From: Hanleya hanleyi
Taxonomy: Eukaryota > Mollusca > Polyplacophora > Lepidopleurida > Hanleyidae
Assembly (NCBI GenBank): GCA_036873755.1
Contig: JAVTVY010020282.1
Span: 16,246 to 80,245 of the forward strand
Direction: 5' to 3'
DNA: 64,000 bases
Below the pieces are notes generated by a model, which made no database searches, had not been told where the DNA came from, and was given only the letters and a program-made list of their open reading frames with translations. Below, piece by piece: positions 22,901 to 34,900 of this stretch (positions are counted from its first letter, which is position 1; each line of letters begins with the position of its first letter). The position numbers and the translations under genes are program-made.

Positions 22901-25900
22901 TAGAAAATGTGAGAAATTTCAGTGAGATTCGCTGAGCGGTCGACGAATTACGGGGCTACGAATTCATGTACCGCAACCTAAATACAGTACTTTTTCACTT
23001 CCTCAGGCAAATTCATGGGTCAACAATGTTATCATGTGTGACTTGAGCAGCCATCACCAGAGCCCCAAATAGTAATTACTAAGATGCTCCTCCCATTTGC
23101 CCACATTTCAACACCTGGAACGACCTCTTTAGCCTTTCTCATGAATTATGGTGATTTTTTTTACAATGGTACCCCCCAAAACCGCTTATTTTGATCAATT
23201 TTTAAGATTAATGTTTGGTTTTATCATAAAAACAGAATCGTGAAACTGTGATATTTGGAACTGTTTTACGGAAAAACTATTTCTGGTCAAATAAAATCAC
23301 AGAAGTTGCAGCTGAAGAACAGCACGTTTCAATTATACAACGAATTCTGACCCCACCCCCCAACCAATTACACCAATAAAGGTTGACCCCTGCCATTTGT
23401 GTTCGCCATTAGCCGAGAACGAACGTATCTATTCAAGCCAAACACTTTATTATCACGGAAAAAGTCACTTAAAGTAATCTCTAACAACTTCGGCTATTAT
23501 CTCGTGTTCTCGGGCTCGGCTAAATATGACCAAATGTCCATTAATCCATGCAAAACATGGAAAAATGGAGGTGTGTCTAGTTAAAAATTAAACATTTATA
23601 AACAATGTTTCTATTTGTTACTAAGTCAAACCTGCTTTAATTAATGCCTTTAATCTCCAATTAAATGCACAATCAAACGTAGAAAAACGGAAGTTAAAAG
23701 AAAAAGTTAACTCCCCTAGGAGAGAGTTGTCCGCCCCTAGGAGAGCTCTCCCATTCAATCCAGCGTGGTTACTATAAAGGTCATTGTAAGCCTTATTCCA
23801 ATCCTCTTTCTCAAACCGAGACCAGTAGTGAACAAGGCCGCGGTACGAGGGGACGGAAGGGAGGGCAATTAAATTAAAGCAGGTTTGACTTAGTAACAAA
23901 TAGAAACATTGTTTATAAATGTTTAATATTTGATTCCTAAGTCTAAACCTGCTTTAATTAATGCCTCAGTACCAACATATGGAGGTGGGAACCTCGGTCT
24001 TGAAGTAGTTCCAAAAGTAGGCTAAGTAACTGCTGGAATGACACAGAAACATGGGCATAAGCATGAGACAATCAACAATCAACAAGTGAAACCCTGGTCA
24101 AAGACGAAAAGGTTAAAATGTGGATATGATACTGATGTACTTATCTTGATTGTCTACATCCATGTAGCTGTGCTCGTGGTGTGGAAGTAATCTCTACCAA
24201 GAAAGGACCCCTACCCAGAGGGTCGATAGGTCTACTCGGGAAGCAATCTCTACCAAGAAAGGACCCCTACCCCGAGGGTCGATAGGTCTACTCGGGAGGC
24301 ATTATATGCATGCAGGTACTTGGCTGTTCCTAAGTCCGGGTGAAGCATAACCTGTCCGTGCCTAGAGGTCGCCAAGCCACACCATTCTCAGTCCACAATC
24401 GTCTTACGTCCAACTTGTCTTGAGAGTTGAGCGTAGATGACGCAGCTGAGATCATGAGAAGGAAGTCAGATTCAACCTGAAAGACACAATCAAAACCGCA
24501 GTTAAGGTAAAGATTACACTCACCATGGAGTCAGGCATCTTAGAATGATGATTTAGTGTCCGACATCTCTTAGAGGATCCAAGGTCGTCCATCTGACATT
24601 TCTTCCTTCATATGTGATCGAATCAAATGTGGACCAATAGTATGAATGAGATGAGATGATACAGCAATTTGCAGATTTGCTGCGATGATACAAAATGCCG
24701 CCCCCCCCCTTTTTGAAAATTTAGTTGACCACGTGCTGGGCAGCTATAAGCGGCCCAAGCGTGGTCATCCTATCTGACTGGACTGACATATCTCTCAGAT
24801 AGAAATTGGTGAACGTGGAGTTCGCCGTCCAGGCACAAGACTGGACAATGTCAAGGAGGGACAGGTTCTTCCATAAAGGCCATGACATGGCAATGGCGCG
24901 AATCTCATGAGAAGAAGCAGTAGACAACAGAGGGGGAGCGTCAATGGCCAATTGATAAGACCATTTAATGGTTTTCTTCAACCACGCGGCGATGGTATTT
25001 TTAGTAATGTCACGCAAAGCCGACGGGCGAAGAGACAGAAATAACAGGCGCCGAGAGCCGCGAGCGGAATCGGTACGAGTAAGATAGTGGCGAATAGCAC
25101 GAACCGGGCATAACAGGAGGTCGTCCTCGAGCCCATGCACGAAGTCTGACAACGCAGGAATGGAGTACGAACGTTGAGCGCACGGACCTGAACGAACAGA
25201 CTCATTTTTGGCGATAAACTCCGGAATGGGCCGAAAAGAAATGCGAGACCAATCCGCCGTCCAGGTCATAGAAGATCTTTCAAGAGCATGAAGTTCAGAC
25301 ACTCTAGACGCTAAAGCAAACGCCGCCAAAAAGGCAGTCTTATAAGACACAGCTTTTATAGAAGCGGATTCTAAGGGTTCAAAGGGCGGACGAATCAGAG
25401 CACACAGAACCACACCGATATCCCATTTCGGTAACAGTTGGCGAGTACGGCGAGACTGTAACGCGAAGGCGCGAATGAGCGCAGAGATATTATCGTTTAG
25501 ACTAATGTCTGTACCCGAGGTAAGACGTAACACCCTAGCCAGAGCAGATCGATACCCTTCAATGGTGCTGATTTGAAACTTCTTATCATGATGAAGATGA
25601 AGGAGGAAGTCCGCTACTAGGGAAACAGAGGCAGAGTCGGGATCGGCATCATGTCCTCGGCACCAGGAGACGAAATAGGCCCATTTCGCCTGATAGAGCT
25701 GCGATGTGGAAGATCGATTGGCTGAAACCATCGTTCGTGCAACCTCTGCTGAAAATCCTTGGACTGCGAGTGCATTTTGGATAGTCTGCAAACGTGTAGG
25801 TTGAGCCACCGTGGGTTGTGATGAAAAATCCCGTGCGGTTGACGTAACAGGCTGGGCCAAACTGGCAGACAACGTGGCGGGGCCGTGAGAAGCGGGACCA

Positions 25901-28900
25901 AAACCGGAAACCACTGTCGACGAGGCCACCACGGCACTACGAGTAGGATGATGCAGTCGTGACGAGAAATCTTTTGAAGCACTTCCAGAATTAGGGCCAT
26001 CGGTGGGTAGGCATAAGCTAGGAAGTTGTCCCAATTGATTGACAGGGCGTCGATGTCGAAGGCTTGAGGATCCAGAATCGGACTGACAAACAGGGTCAAC
26101 TGGGCGTTGTTGCTCGTAGCAAACAGATCGATCAGAGGGGACTCCCAGATGGTGGAGATCTGCTGGAACACCTCCGGATGAAGTTGCCACTCCGTCTGAA
26201 GAACGGTGTCCGGACGAGATAAGCTGTCCGCTAAGACATTGAGCCGACCCGGAACATGGCGGGCGTGGAGATGAATATGATGAATACGAGTCCACTCGTA
26301 CAGAACCCAAACTAGACGAAACATTGGTAGCGAGCGGGTGGTACCCAACTTGTTGATGTGCGCAATGACTGTGGAATTGTCCGTCGCTATGAGGAGAGAC
26401 GAGTACATGAGACGATGACTCCAATGTTGCACCGCCAGGATGACTGCCTTCATCTCCAGAAGGTTGATGTGAAGACTGGCATCCAACGTTGACCATCTGC
26501 CGGATACCACGAATTCGTCCAGATGGGCTCCCCAACCGGTCTCGGACGCATCGGTGTACAGATGACTCGGAGCCGGAAAGCGGAATGGAACGCCCTGCAG
26601 GACGTTGAGCCGGGATTGCCACCAGACCAGATATGGATGAAGAGACGTCAATACCGGCACCGCTGGATTGATGGAAGGTGTCTGTAGGTAAGGATACAGA
26701 TGATACTGTAGTGGACGCACCTGTAGTCGGCCGTAATGAGTTAGGTCCTGTGTGGAAGTGAGCAAACCTACCAAACTTTGCCACTGCTGACGTGTCCGTG
26801 ACGTTGATGACAAAAACTTTCGGATCAACAGCTGAATTTTGTCCCAACGATCCTCCGGAGGGTATACCCGTTGATGATAAGTATCGAACACTGCGCCGAT
26901 GTAACGGCGAACTTGAGCCGGGACTAACTCTGACTTGAGAGGATGAGGGATGAATCCTAGATGACGTAACACCAGAAGCGTGAACTGGACTTGCACGTTG
27001 AGACGGGACTCGTCCGCCGCCCATAGGAGGATGTCGTCTATATAAACCTCTATCTGAATACCTCGCAGGTGTAGAAATGCCATGACAGGAGAGGTAATGC
27101 GGGTAAACAACCAGGGGGCTATGTTGACCCCGAATGGGAGGACCTGCCATTCGAAGTGACGTTCGTTGATAACGAAGCGGAGATAACAGCGATGACGTTG
27201 ATGAATTGGGATATGAAGATACGCGTCCTGCAGATCGACTGAGGCCAGCCAATCCCGATGATGTATGCGGGCCCGAATCGATGAAACAGTCGGCATCTTG
27301 AAATGAGGGGGGGTGGTGAGATGAAACTTGTTTAACACTTTTAGGTCGATCACCATCCGCATCTGGAGCGAGTCTTTCTTGGGAACCAGAAATACGTGGC
27401 TGTAAAACCCCAAACTGACCTCTGTCCGAGGTAACTCCCTGACAGCTCCCTTGTCGATGAGCGTGTTGACCGAAGACAGAAGAGTCTGCAAGTGACCCGC
27501 GGAAACTGGCAGGCGGGATGGGTGTGGCCAAGCGATGAGTTTGGGAAGGGAACGAAAACTGAACAGGAAGCCTTCCTCCAAAACTCTTAAAATCCAGGCG
27601 TCGTCCGTGATGAGACGCCAGTTGTCTACGAAGTATTGAAGACGGCCGCCCAGAACATGATGACTGAATGAACGGAAAGCAGGAGGATGAAAAACTTCGG
27701 CTTGATCGGACACGGAAACTTGATAGTCATTTGTTGGAATGACCACCCCTCTTGGTTGATTTTCCACGAAAGGAACGGCGACCCCGGCCTCGTGGAGGTT
27801 TGTCGATACCCCGAAAATTCCCCCGAGCGCCCCCATCTTGTTGAGTGGTAGAGGACCTACGACCACGCTTCTGGCGACGATCCGAAGAACCGCCACGAGC
27901 AACAGCCGCAATCAAGCGCGCAGTACGTTCTTCACGAATCACGGGTACAACGGACTCAATAGCATTGTTGAAAATGGACTTGGATGCTAATGGCTGATGA
28001 AGCAAATAATCCTTAACCATAAAAGAGACGTCCGGCTTGACAACCTTAAGTAAGGCGTTGCGTTGCGCTTGGAGAAGCGAAACGTATGAATAAGAACTGG
28101 CCTCAATGACTTGACGGTTAGCCTGCACTAGGGTTTCAATGAAACCCCGTAAATAGGCAACGCGACCCGGAGACAAAGAAGTCGACCCATCGTCCAGGCG
28201 TAACTCAGGATCCAAAGCAATCCGCGAAGTAGCCAACAAAAACCAATCGGCGACTGAAGAAGCACGTTGGATTACCAATAACATCTCTTGGATATTCTCC
28301 ACGAAATTGGAATTGAACTCAAGCGGAGTTGACTTAGATGACTTAGAAATCTGCGATAAATCTCGATCACGTTTGGGTGGTTTGTCAGGCAAAACGTTAT
28401 CATGAAGGTCATGGGGAACCCGGAAACGAGGCTTCTTGAATTTATTGTCATCCTCTAATTGACGATCAAACTTCTCTAAATAATCCACCCACGCTGGAGA
28501 CGGAGCGCATGTACGAGGAGTCACAGGCTTGGAAGACGTGAATGCAGAATCCGCTGCTGTCCGACACTTATTACTAGATGGAACAACCTTCGAAGGGGCG
28601 GGCATATCCGGAACCAACGCTAAAAGCGCCTGCATTCTAAGCAAAAAATCCATCTTCGACGTATCTCCCGAACTTTCCCGAGAGGAAGAGGAATCATCCG
28701 ACGAACTCGACGAGACCGGAGATTGAGAACGAGAAGAAGATAAATCATGATCCACCGAATGATCAAGGAATGGCGCCCGTTGATAATGAACATGGTAATC
28801 TTGATCAGAAGGAGCCGAAACCCGAGGTAAACGGTGAGTAGGATCAGGAGAATGAACAGTCGAAGTACGAGAACGGCGTACCGGCGAACGGGAGGGCCGT

Positions 28901-31900
28901 AAACTAGTACCAAAATGAACCGGTGGACGAGAACTACGGATCGGAGAACGAGACCGTCGAACCGGCGCAATAGAACCACGAACAGGTGAAAACAAACGAT
29001 AAGGTGGTGAAACCGAACGTCGTGTACGAGAACGTGAACGGTATTGTGTACGTGAGTGTCGTGTAGCAGTATGTGAACGACGATGTGAAGAATCAACAAC
29101 CGCGGAAACTGGAGTTCGTAAGTTCGCAACTTGAACACTCAACGGTAGAACCGAACGAGCTTCCATAGATTTAACGGAATTAGAAAAACTATGTTTAGTC
29201 TTAACCCGTAAAGGAGAAACTGACACACGACGACGTTTATTTGCTTTCTTCCTTCTAGAAGAAACATGTGGTGAACCGATAGGTAAAGGTGAAATAACCT
29301 GAGGCAAAGAATTCTTTTGTCTGACGGAGACAATGGAATGGCCAGGCAAGACCGACCTGGTCTTTGTTGAGCGTAACAAAGGAACGGGTTTTGGATCGAC
29401 CCTAGACAATGAAGCTCCGGACTGGGTCAAACTGTCTAGCAACCTAGAATTATCTTCGTGTAGGATGGTACCGCTTGGTGGAATACATACCGACGCGGGA
29501 GAAACTGGGTCTTGACCAGCTCGGTCAAGATCCTCATTACACTTCATATCATTGACCAAAGAAATTTCTAAGACCCGTCTGTCGATCTCCGAAATAGACG
29601 GGTCATCACAAGCATGTAAAAGAAAAGCACGACGAGCTTGGGCATAACTCCTCCAAGCCGTCGGATCCCATAATACACATTCCGCGCACGTGGACGCACG
29701 ATAACACAAATCTTTACAAGAAAAACAAGCCGTGTGAGCGTCCAAAGGGGACAAATTTTGCCCGCACGTACGACAAGGAATAGAAGTCGGAACTTCAGAC
29801 ATAATATACAATAAGTAAGTTCCGAATAAACAACAAAGTCAACACTTGATAAAGGATACACCAGCGAGACAACAACAACTAATGTTGTAAAATTGACTCT
29901 GAACACTTCCCTAGATGTGCACTGCTCGAGCAAACAGGAGAAAGAGGATTGGAATAAGGCTTACAATGACCTTTATAGTAACCACGCTGGATTGAATGGG
30001 AGAGCTCTCCTAGGGGCGGACAACTCTCTCCTAGGGGAGTTAACTTTTTCTTTTAACTTCCGTTTTTCTACGTTTGATTGTGCATTTAATTGGAGATTAA
30101 AGGCATTAATTAAAGCAGGTTTAAGACTTAGGAATCAAATCTATACAATATAGCCTCCGTCCAGCGGCTGGAGCACTGTTAGCAGAGTCCCTTGTCATCA
30201 TTCAACATTACGTGGCTGATTGAAGCAGTGATGAATAGAGTCGCTTCAATTGGGGCTGAATAGGGGTTTAAAGAACACTACCCCTGTCAGCCAATGTATC
30301 AATATTCTGATAATTTTGGCCTTTTCAGAGGACAGCTATAGGAATCCCCCGATTCCTCGATTAGTTACGGGTATTCTCCAGGCATAACTTTGAAGCATGC
30401 CCCAATAGCATATTATAGCGAGCGATATATATAGCAGATAACTGTAAAATTTAGAAAACAACAGCGAATAATCTGTAACCAAATCACGCAAAAATAGCGT
30501 CAAATGTTCTAAAGATAAAGCCACACGTCGTCTCCGCCCTCACATTGCCTGGCCTTTCTCACATTTTACTAAAACACTTCATAATTCAACCAAAAATACC
30601 TAACTTTGCGTGGTCTGCCTTATCCATTGTCCATTTTTCAACACCAAGTGATCCCAACATCAGCAGAAAACAGAACCCTTTTAGGGTCCAGACCACTATT
30701 TAAATTTACATTGGCGGCAATGTTAAAAGCTGCTAACGTAACTGCATCTCCCCGATTGATTAATTAAGTCTAGACTCCCATATTTCGGCAAGAAGTACCT
30801 TTATTCAAGTGCTACAACCGGACAGGCTTCTTGACAGGGGTCGCCCATCGAAATTTTGAGTTATGCGCGCTCGTACAAATGACGTCACAATTTTGGCTTT
30901 TTTCTCTGCTTTCAGAAAACGGTGCACAGGCACCCAAATAGTCCCTCTTAGCAACTCCTTATTAGGCCTTGAGTTAAAATCAAACTCACAGCGGAACCAA
31001 ACACATATCATACTTCAATCACCCACCACTGGCCTTCAATTATTCCTCGCAACAGAGACTGAAAAAAATATTGAAAACAATTCACTTCTCTGGCAGACGT
31101 TGCCTAAAGGGGTTAACGGATCGGCACTATTTTTAATAGTGGTCTGGTACCAGACACCTTACATCCACCCTATAAAATACTGAGGGCAGCACACAAGACA
31201 CAAACAGGACACTTACATGGTGCAATAAAGACAAGTGATATTACAGTGCTAGACATCACATTTCTTGTCAAGTTCCGCAAATTGTATATACCTACGAAGC
31301 CAAGAAAAATGAACAGACACACAAGAAAATGTTCTTCGTAATAGGTATTGTTACTTTTCGCATCCAAAACATTTGATGGTGAAGCTCACAAAATAAATGT
31401 GTGATATCAAATTACCACATATTTTAGGAGCATATTACATTTTTTATTAGATATTTTGACCTCGCAGTTTTTTCCGTATCAATGAGAGAATCTATAAATA
31501 ACATAGATGGATTTAAGAGCTTAACTCATTCAGTACAGTAGCTCATTCTAGCTGTCAGCCTTAGATAGTTTTCTAGGCCTGGACCCCGCTGCTTCCAGCT
31601 CATGTCGGTCAGTGAAGTTGAATAATTAACTCCAAAACAGAAGGCGTTTGTGTGTTTCTGTCTGCATTGCAGATCCCAGACATTCTGAAACTTATTGCTT
31701 AATGTCCTTTTGAAATAATATATTGCAACATGGCAGTGTGACTAACGTCACAGGACCTACGAAGTAGGGTTTGATATGATTTAAGTGTGTACCTTGACCT
31801 AAGACATGTTTTGCCAATTTCGAAGTTTATAGGTTCATGCCAAAAATCAAGGTCAAAGTCAATGGTTCGTAAGAATAGGGGAGACGGTTGAAAGATGACT

Positions 31901-34900
31901 TGGGGGCCCGCTATCTAGAAATATGGGAGACGGTCGAGAGATGACTTGGGGGCCCTCTATCTAGAAATAACCTCAAATCCTCTCAAAATTGCGAGGTTTA
32001 TAGGTCACCTAAGTAGGCCAGCTCAGAACTTGCTGGTAACATTCCCCTAATGCACCTTCATGCCAAAAATCAAGGTTCTAATGTCAACGGTTCTACATAT
32101 TTTGCGACGAAAGGATTCGGATGGACTGACTGACTACCGGACAATTTGCAAATGAGAGCCTACTTCGTAGGAACAAAAATTATGTGCATATATTATTTTC
32201 CCCAAGAAATGCAGTCTTATAGCAAATAAACATCAGTAAACTCACTGACATGTTCGTAATTTTCAACTGACGTTTGCAAAACGATAATGGCAGTGGTGAT
32301 CGATGTTTCGGTGCACCTCAACAACGTAAAAGAAAAAAAATTCACAAAAAATACCTAATTCCCAAAGATTGTAAGCATTGTAAGGGGGGGGGGGGGGCTG
32401 AAACTACCACATTATACTCTTGTACAAAAAATCCAAGATAGCCACAATGATGACCTCATTTTCTAAATTTTTCCAATTATGCATTTTCTTCGCAAAAACT
32501 GCATGATAAATTAGTGAATAATAATCTGATGTGAAATGGAATAGTTTTTTTTCCCACTTTTCCTTACGGAAAGCAGGAAGTTTGAAGAACAAGGGTTATG
32601 TGTAACCCGGCAGCTCGCCGTTTTGGGTTTTGTCAATAACATGCAGCATCGCATAAAGATCTGGAAAAATACTATCCTAGCACTTTTGGCCGGGGTTCAG
32701 GGGTCGCCATCTTCGCTTAACCAAGTCTAACACTACACCTGTTGCCTTGGCTGAACGTAACACATTATCTGATCAGAATACAGGTCTGGTGATTTCATAG
32801 CGCTATAAATATTCCATGGTCCATATTAAGAGAAGTGCAATATATGGCTTGTTTAAAATTCAAATTTGATTGGCTATTCGAAGGAAATTAACATCAATAC
32901 ACCCATCACTTGCCATATTTGGAGATCACATGAGCAGACATCAAAGAAAATCCTAGCTGCTCTGTGTTGGCAAGCTCCTATCTTGATTGGCTATATGACA
33001 TCACATGCGTTTCCCGATCTGAACAGTTTACTCTATTCGTTAAGTCAAGGTAAATGATGGAACGTTAGTGTAGTATTTAGCTTGAAAACGTGAAGATGAG
33101 GGGTCGCCTAGGCCTCTGGAAGCTCTGGGGTTCTAGATGGCTGGAGAAGCCATCTCAGCGATTTTTGGGAAATAAAACTGGAGATTGTCATCTAAATTCA
33201 AGGCACTATTTTACACTGATTGTTTCCTTGTAACCAAATATTTCCAGTACATAATTCAAATACTGGACCAAAAATTCTCCATCAAAGCAAGTTTGATGTA
33301 GATGCCACACTAATGGAAGCAAATTAATTTGGCTCTGCACTCAACATCAGATTGTGAGGAAGCAAACAAACAGGGTAAAGTCTCATTAGATTTGAGAAGT
33401 TTTCGAGTTTTGAGATTTTTTGTACTTTTAGTATCATGATTTTTCAAGTCATTCTTTCCAGTGGTCGCTTATTTCAGTTGATCGTTTCACATGCCAGGCT
33501 ACTGCTATATTTTTCTTCCAGCCATGAAAATTTAAATTTGTTTTTGACTCCAGTTTCAAAGTCCTTGAGGTCAGTCATCATGTCAACAATTTGACATAGT
33601 CGACTTTGAACTATAAACGTCTGACATTGTCAACAGGGAATCAAACAAACTTCGCTATGAAAACTGGTGCCAATACCCAATGAACACGAGGTCACGTACT
33701 GCTTTCTGTTACATTCACGACACAGGACGAGAACTACACGCCCTCAGCTACTCAGACTGCAAACAGAGCTGCAGGGAATTAGCATTCTCTGACCTACTTG
33801 ACAGCAAAGCTACATTCAAGCCGAGTCTATTTTGGGAAACACCCTGCAGGGAGATCGCACTGTGCTGGAAATTATAATAACGCCGATCACTCCAGAACTG
33901 GTTATTTCGAACTTATTAAACCCCCCGGAGGTACATAATTCAAATTTTAATCACATAATTAATATTTTGAAGGCATTCTCAAACCCAAGCCAAAAGATAT
34001 TTGTTTTTTGCTAGAAGGGTTTAACGAAGATTCATTATCGACAAAAATAGCAACAACAACAACATGGTCGGATGAGAAAGAAAATCGGAAAATCCGGGAA
34101 TTTTTGGGGGATTCTGAAAAATCTGGAAATCCGGATATATCAGGAAGACTTCAATCTCTGTGCATTGTAGAAAAACAACATGACTTACTAAAACTCAAGC
34201 CATTCGTGGTGCAGTGGTGCTGATTGGTTTTTGGCTGTTTTCTCCGTTTAGTTTTTCGCCAAAAAGTGGTTTTTCCTGTTCTTATTTCTCTCTTGTTATT
34301 TGATGCACAAACATGAACTTTGGACACAATATTTCAATCACGTAGATCTTCAAAAGGTTGCCTCAAATTTTATAAGTTCGGCCATGTTCATGAATTATTT
34401 ATAATTTAGTGGAGAGGGGTCAAGTTTTTGTAGATTTTTTCAATCTTTCAACTTTGCACGACAATAAAATAACTTCTAGGCCCTAACTAAAACATGTGGC
34501 TGTCGCCATCGGGACCCCTCGGGCCGGGCCTAGAGCAATTGTGGAAATAATGTTTCTGACCCCAACAACTCACATATTTGGGGTGGGCATAATTTTACCT
34601 GTATGATACAGATCATAGACAGACAAAACAATATAGCAATAGAGCAGTGATTACCTATAGTAGATGTAGTCGAACGATTACGGTCTATTCAAAGCAATCC
34701 ACACAGGTTTGTGTGAACTCCTGAAAAACACATCCCACGGCACCAACTTTCAATAGGCTTCTGGTACTGGTTGTATTAAACAACTGTATGAAGTTTCATT
34801 GTTGTGAGTGAAGGACTTTTTGAGATAATGTGTTTACAAGGATATGGACCAACAGACATGTATAAAGGGGCAGAACTCCTGAAAAACACATCCGATTACA

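Larger units (their letters stand above)
23587..30140 (-). mobile_element. DIRS-type tyrosine-recombinase retrotransposon, apparently complete
   Basis: A 6.55-kb element on the minus strand, in a 16.2-kb intron of the oxidoreductase gene and in the same transcriptional orientation. Order from 5' to 3': inverted terminal repeat (30140 down to about 29941), gag (29811-27727), RT/RNase H (27911-25617), tyrosine recombinase (reading frame 27531-24721), a 3' region with a 56-bp tandem repeat, internal complementary region (23968-23871), and terminal repeat (23815-23587). All three frames are open with catalytic motifs present. The internal complementary region equals the complement of the two outer ends joined, which is the DIRS hallmark. 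No target duplication is expected or seen. Confidence 0.92.

Noticed and set aside
29139..29333. Short frames within and antisense to the DIRS ORFs (also 28620-29138, 24978-25205)
   Set aside because: They lie in alternative frames of well-supported gag or recombinase coding regions.
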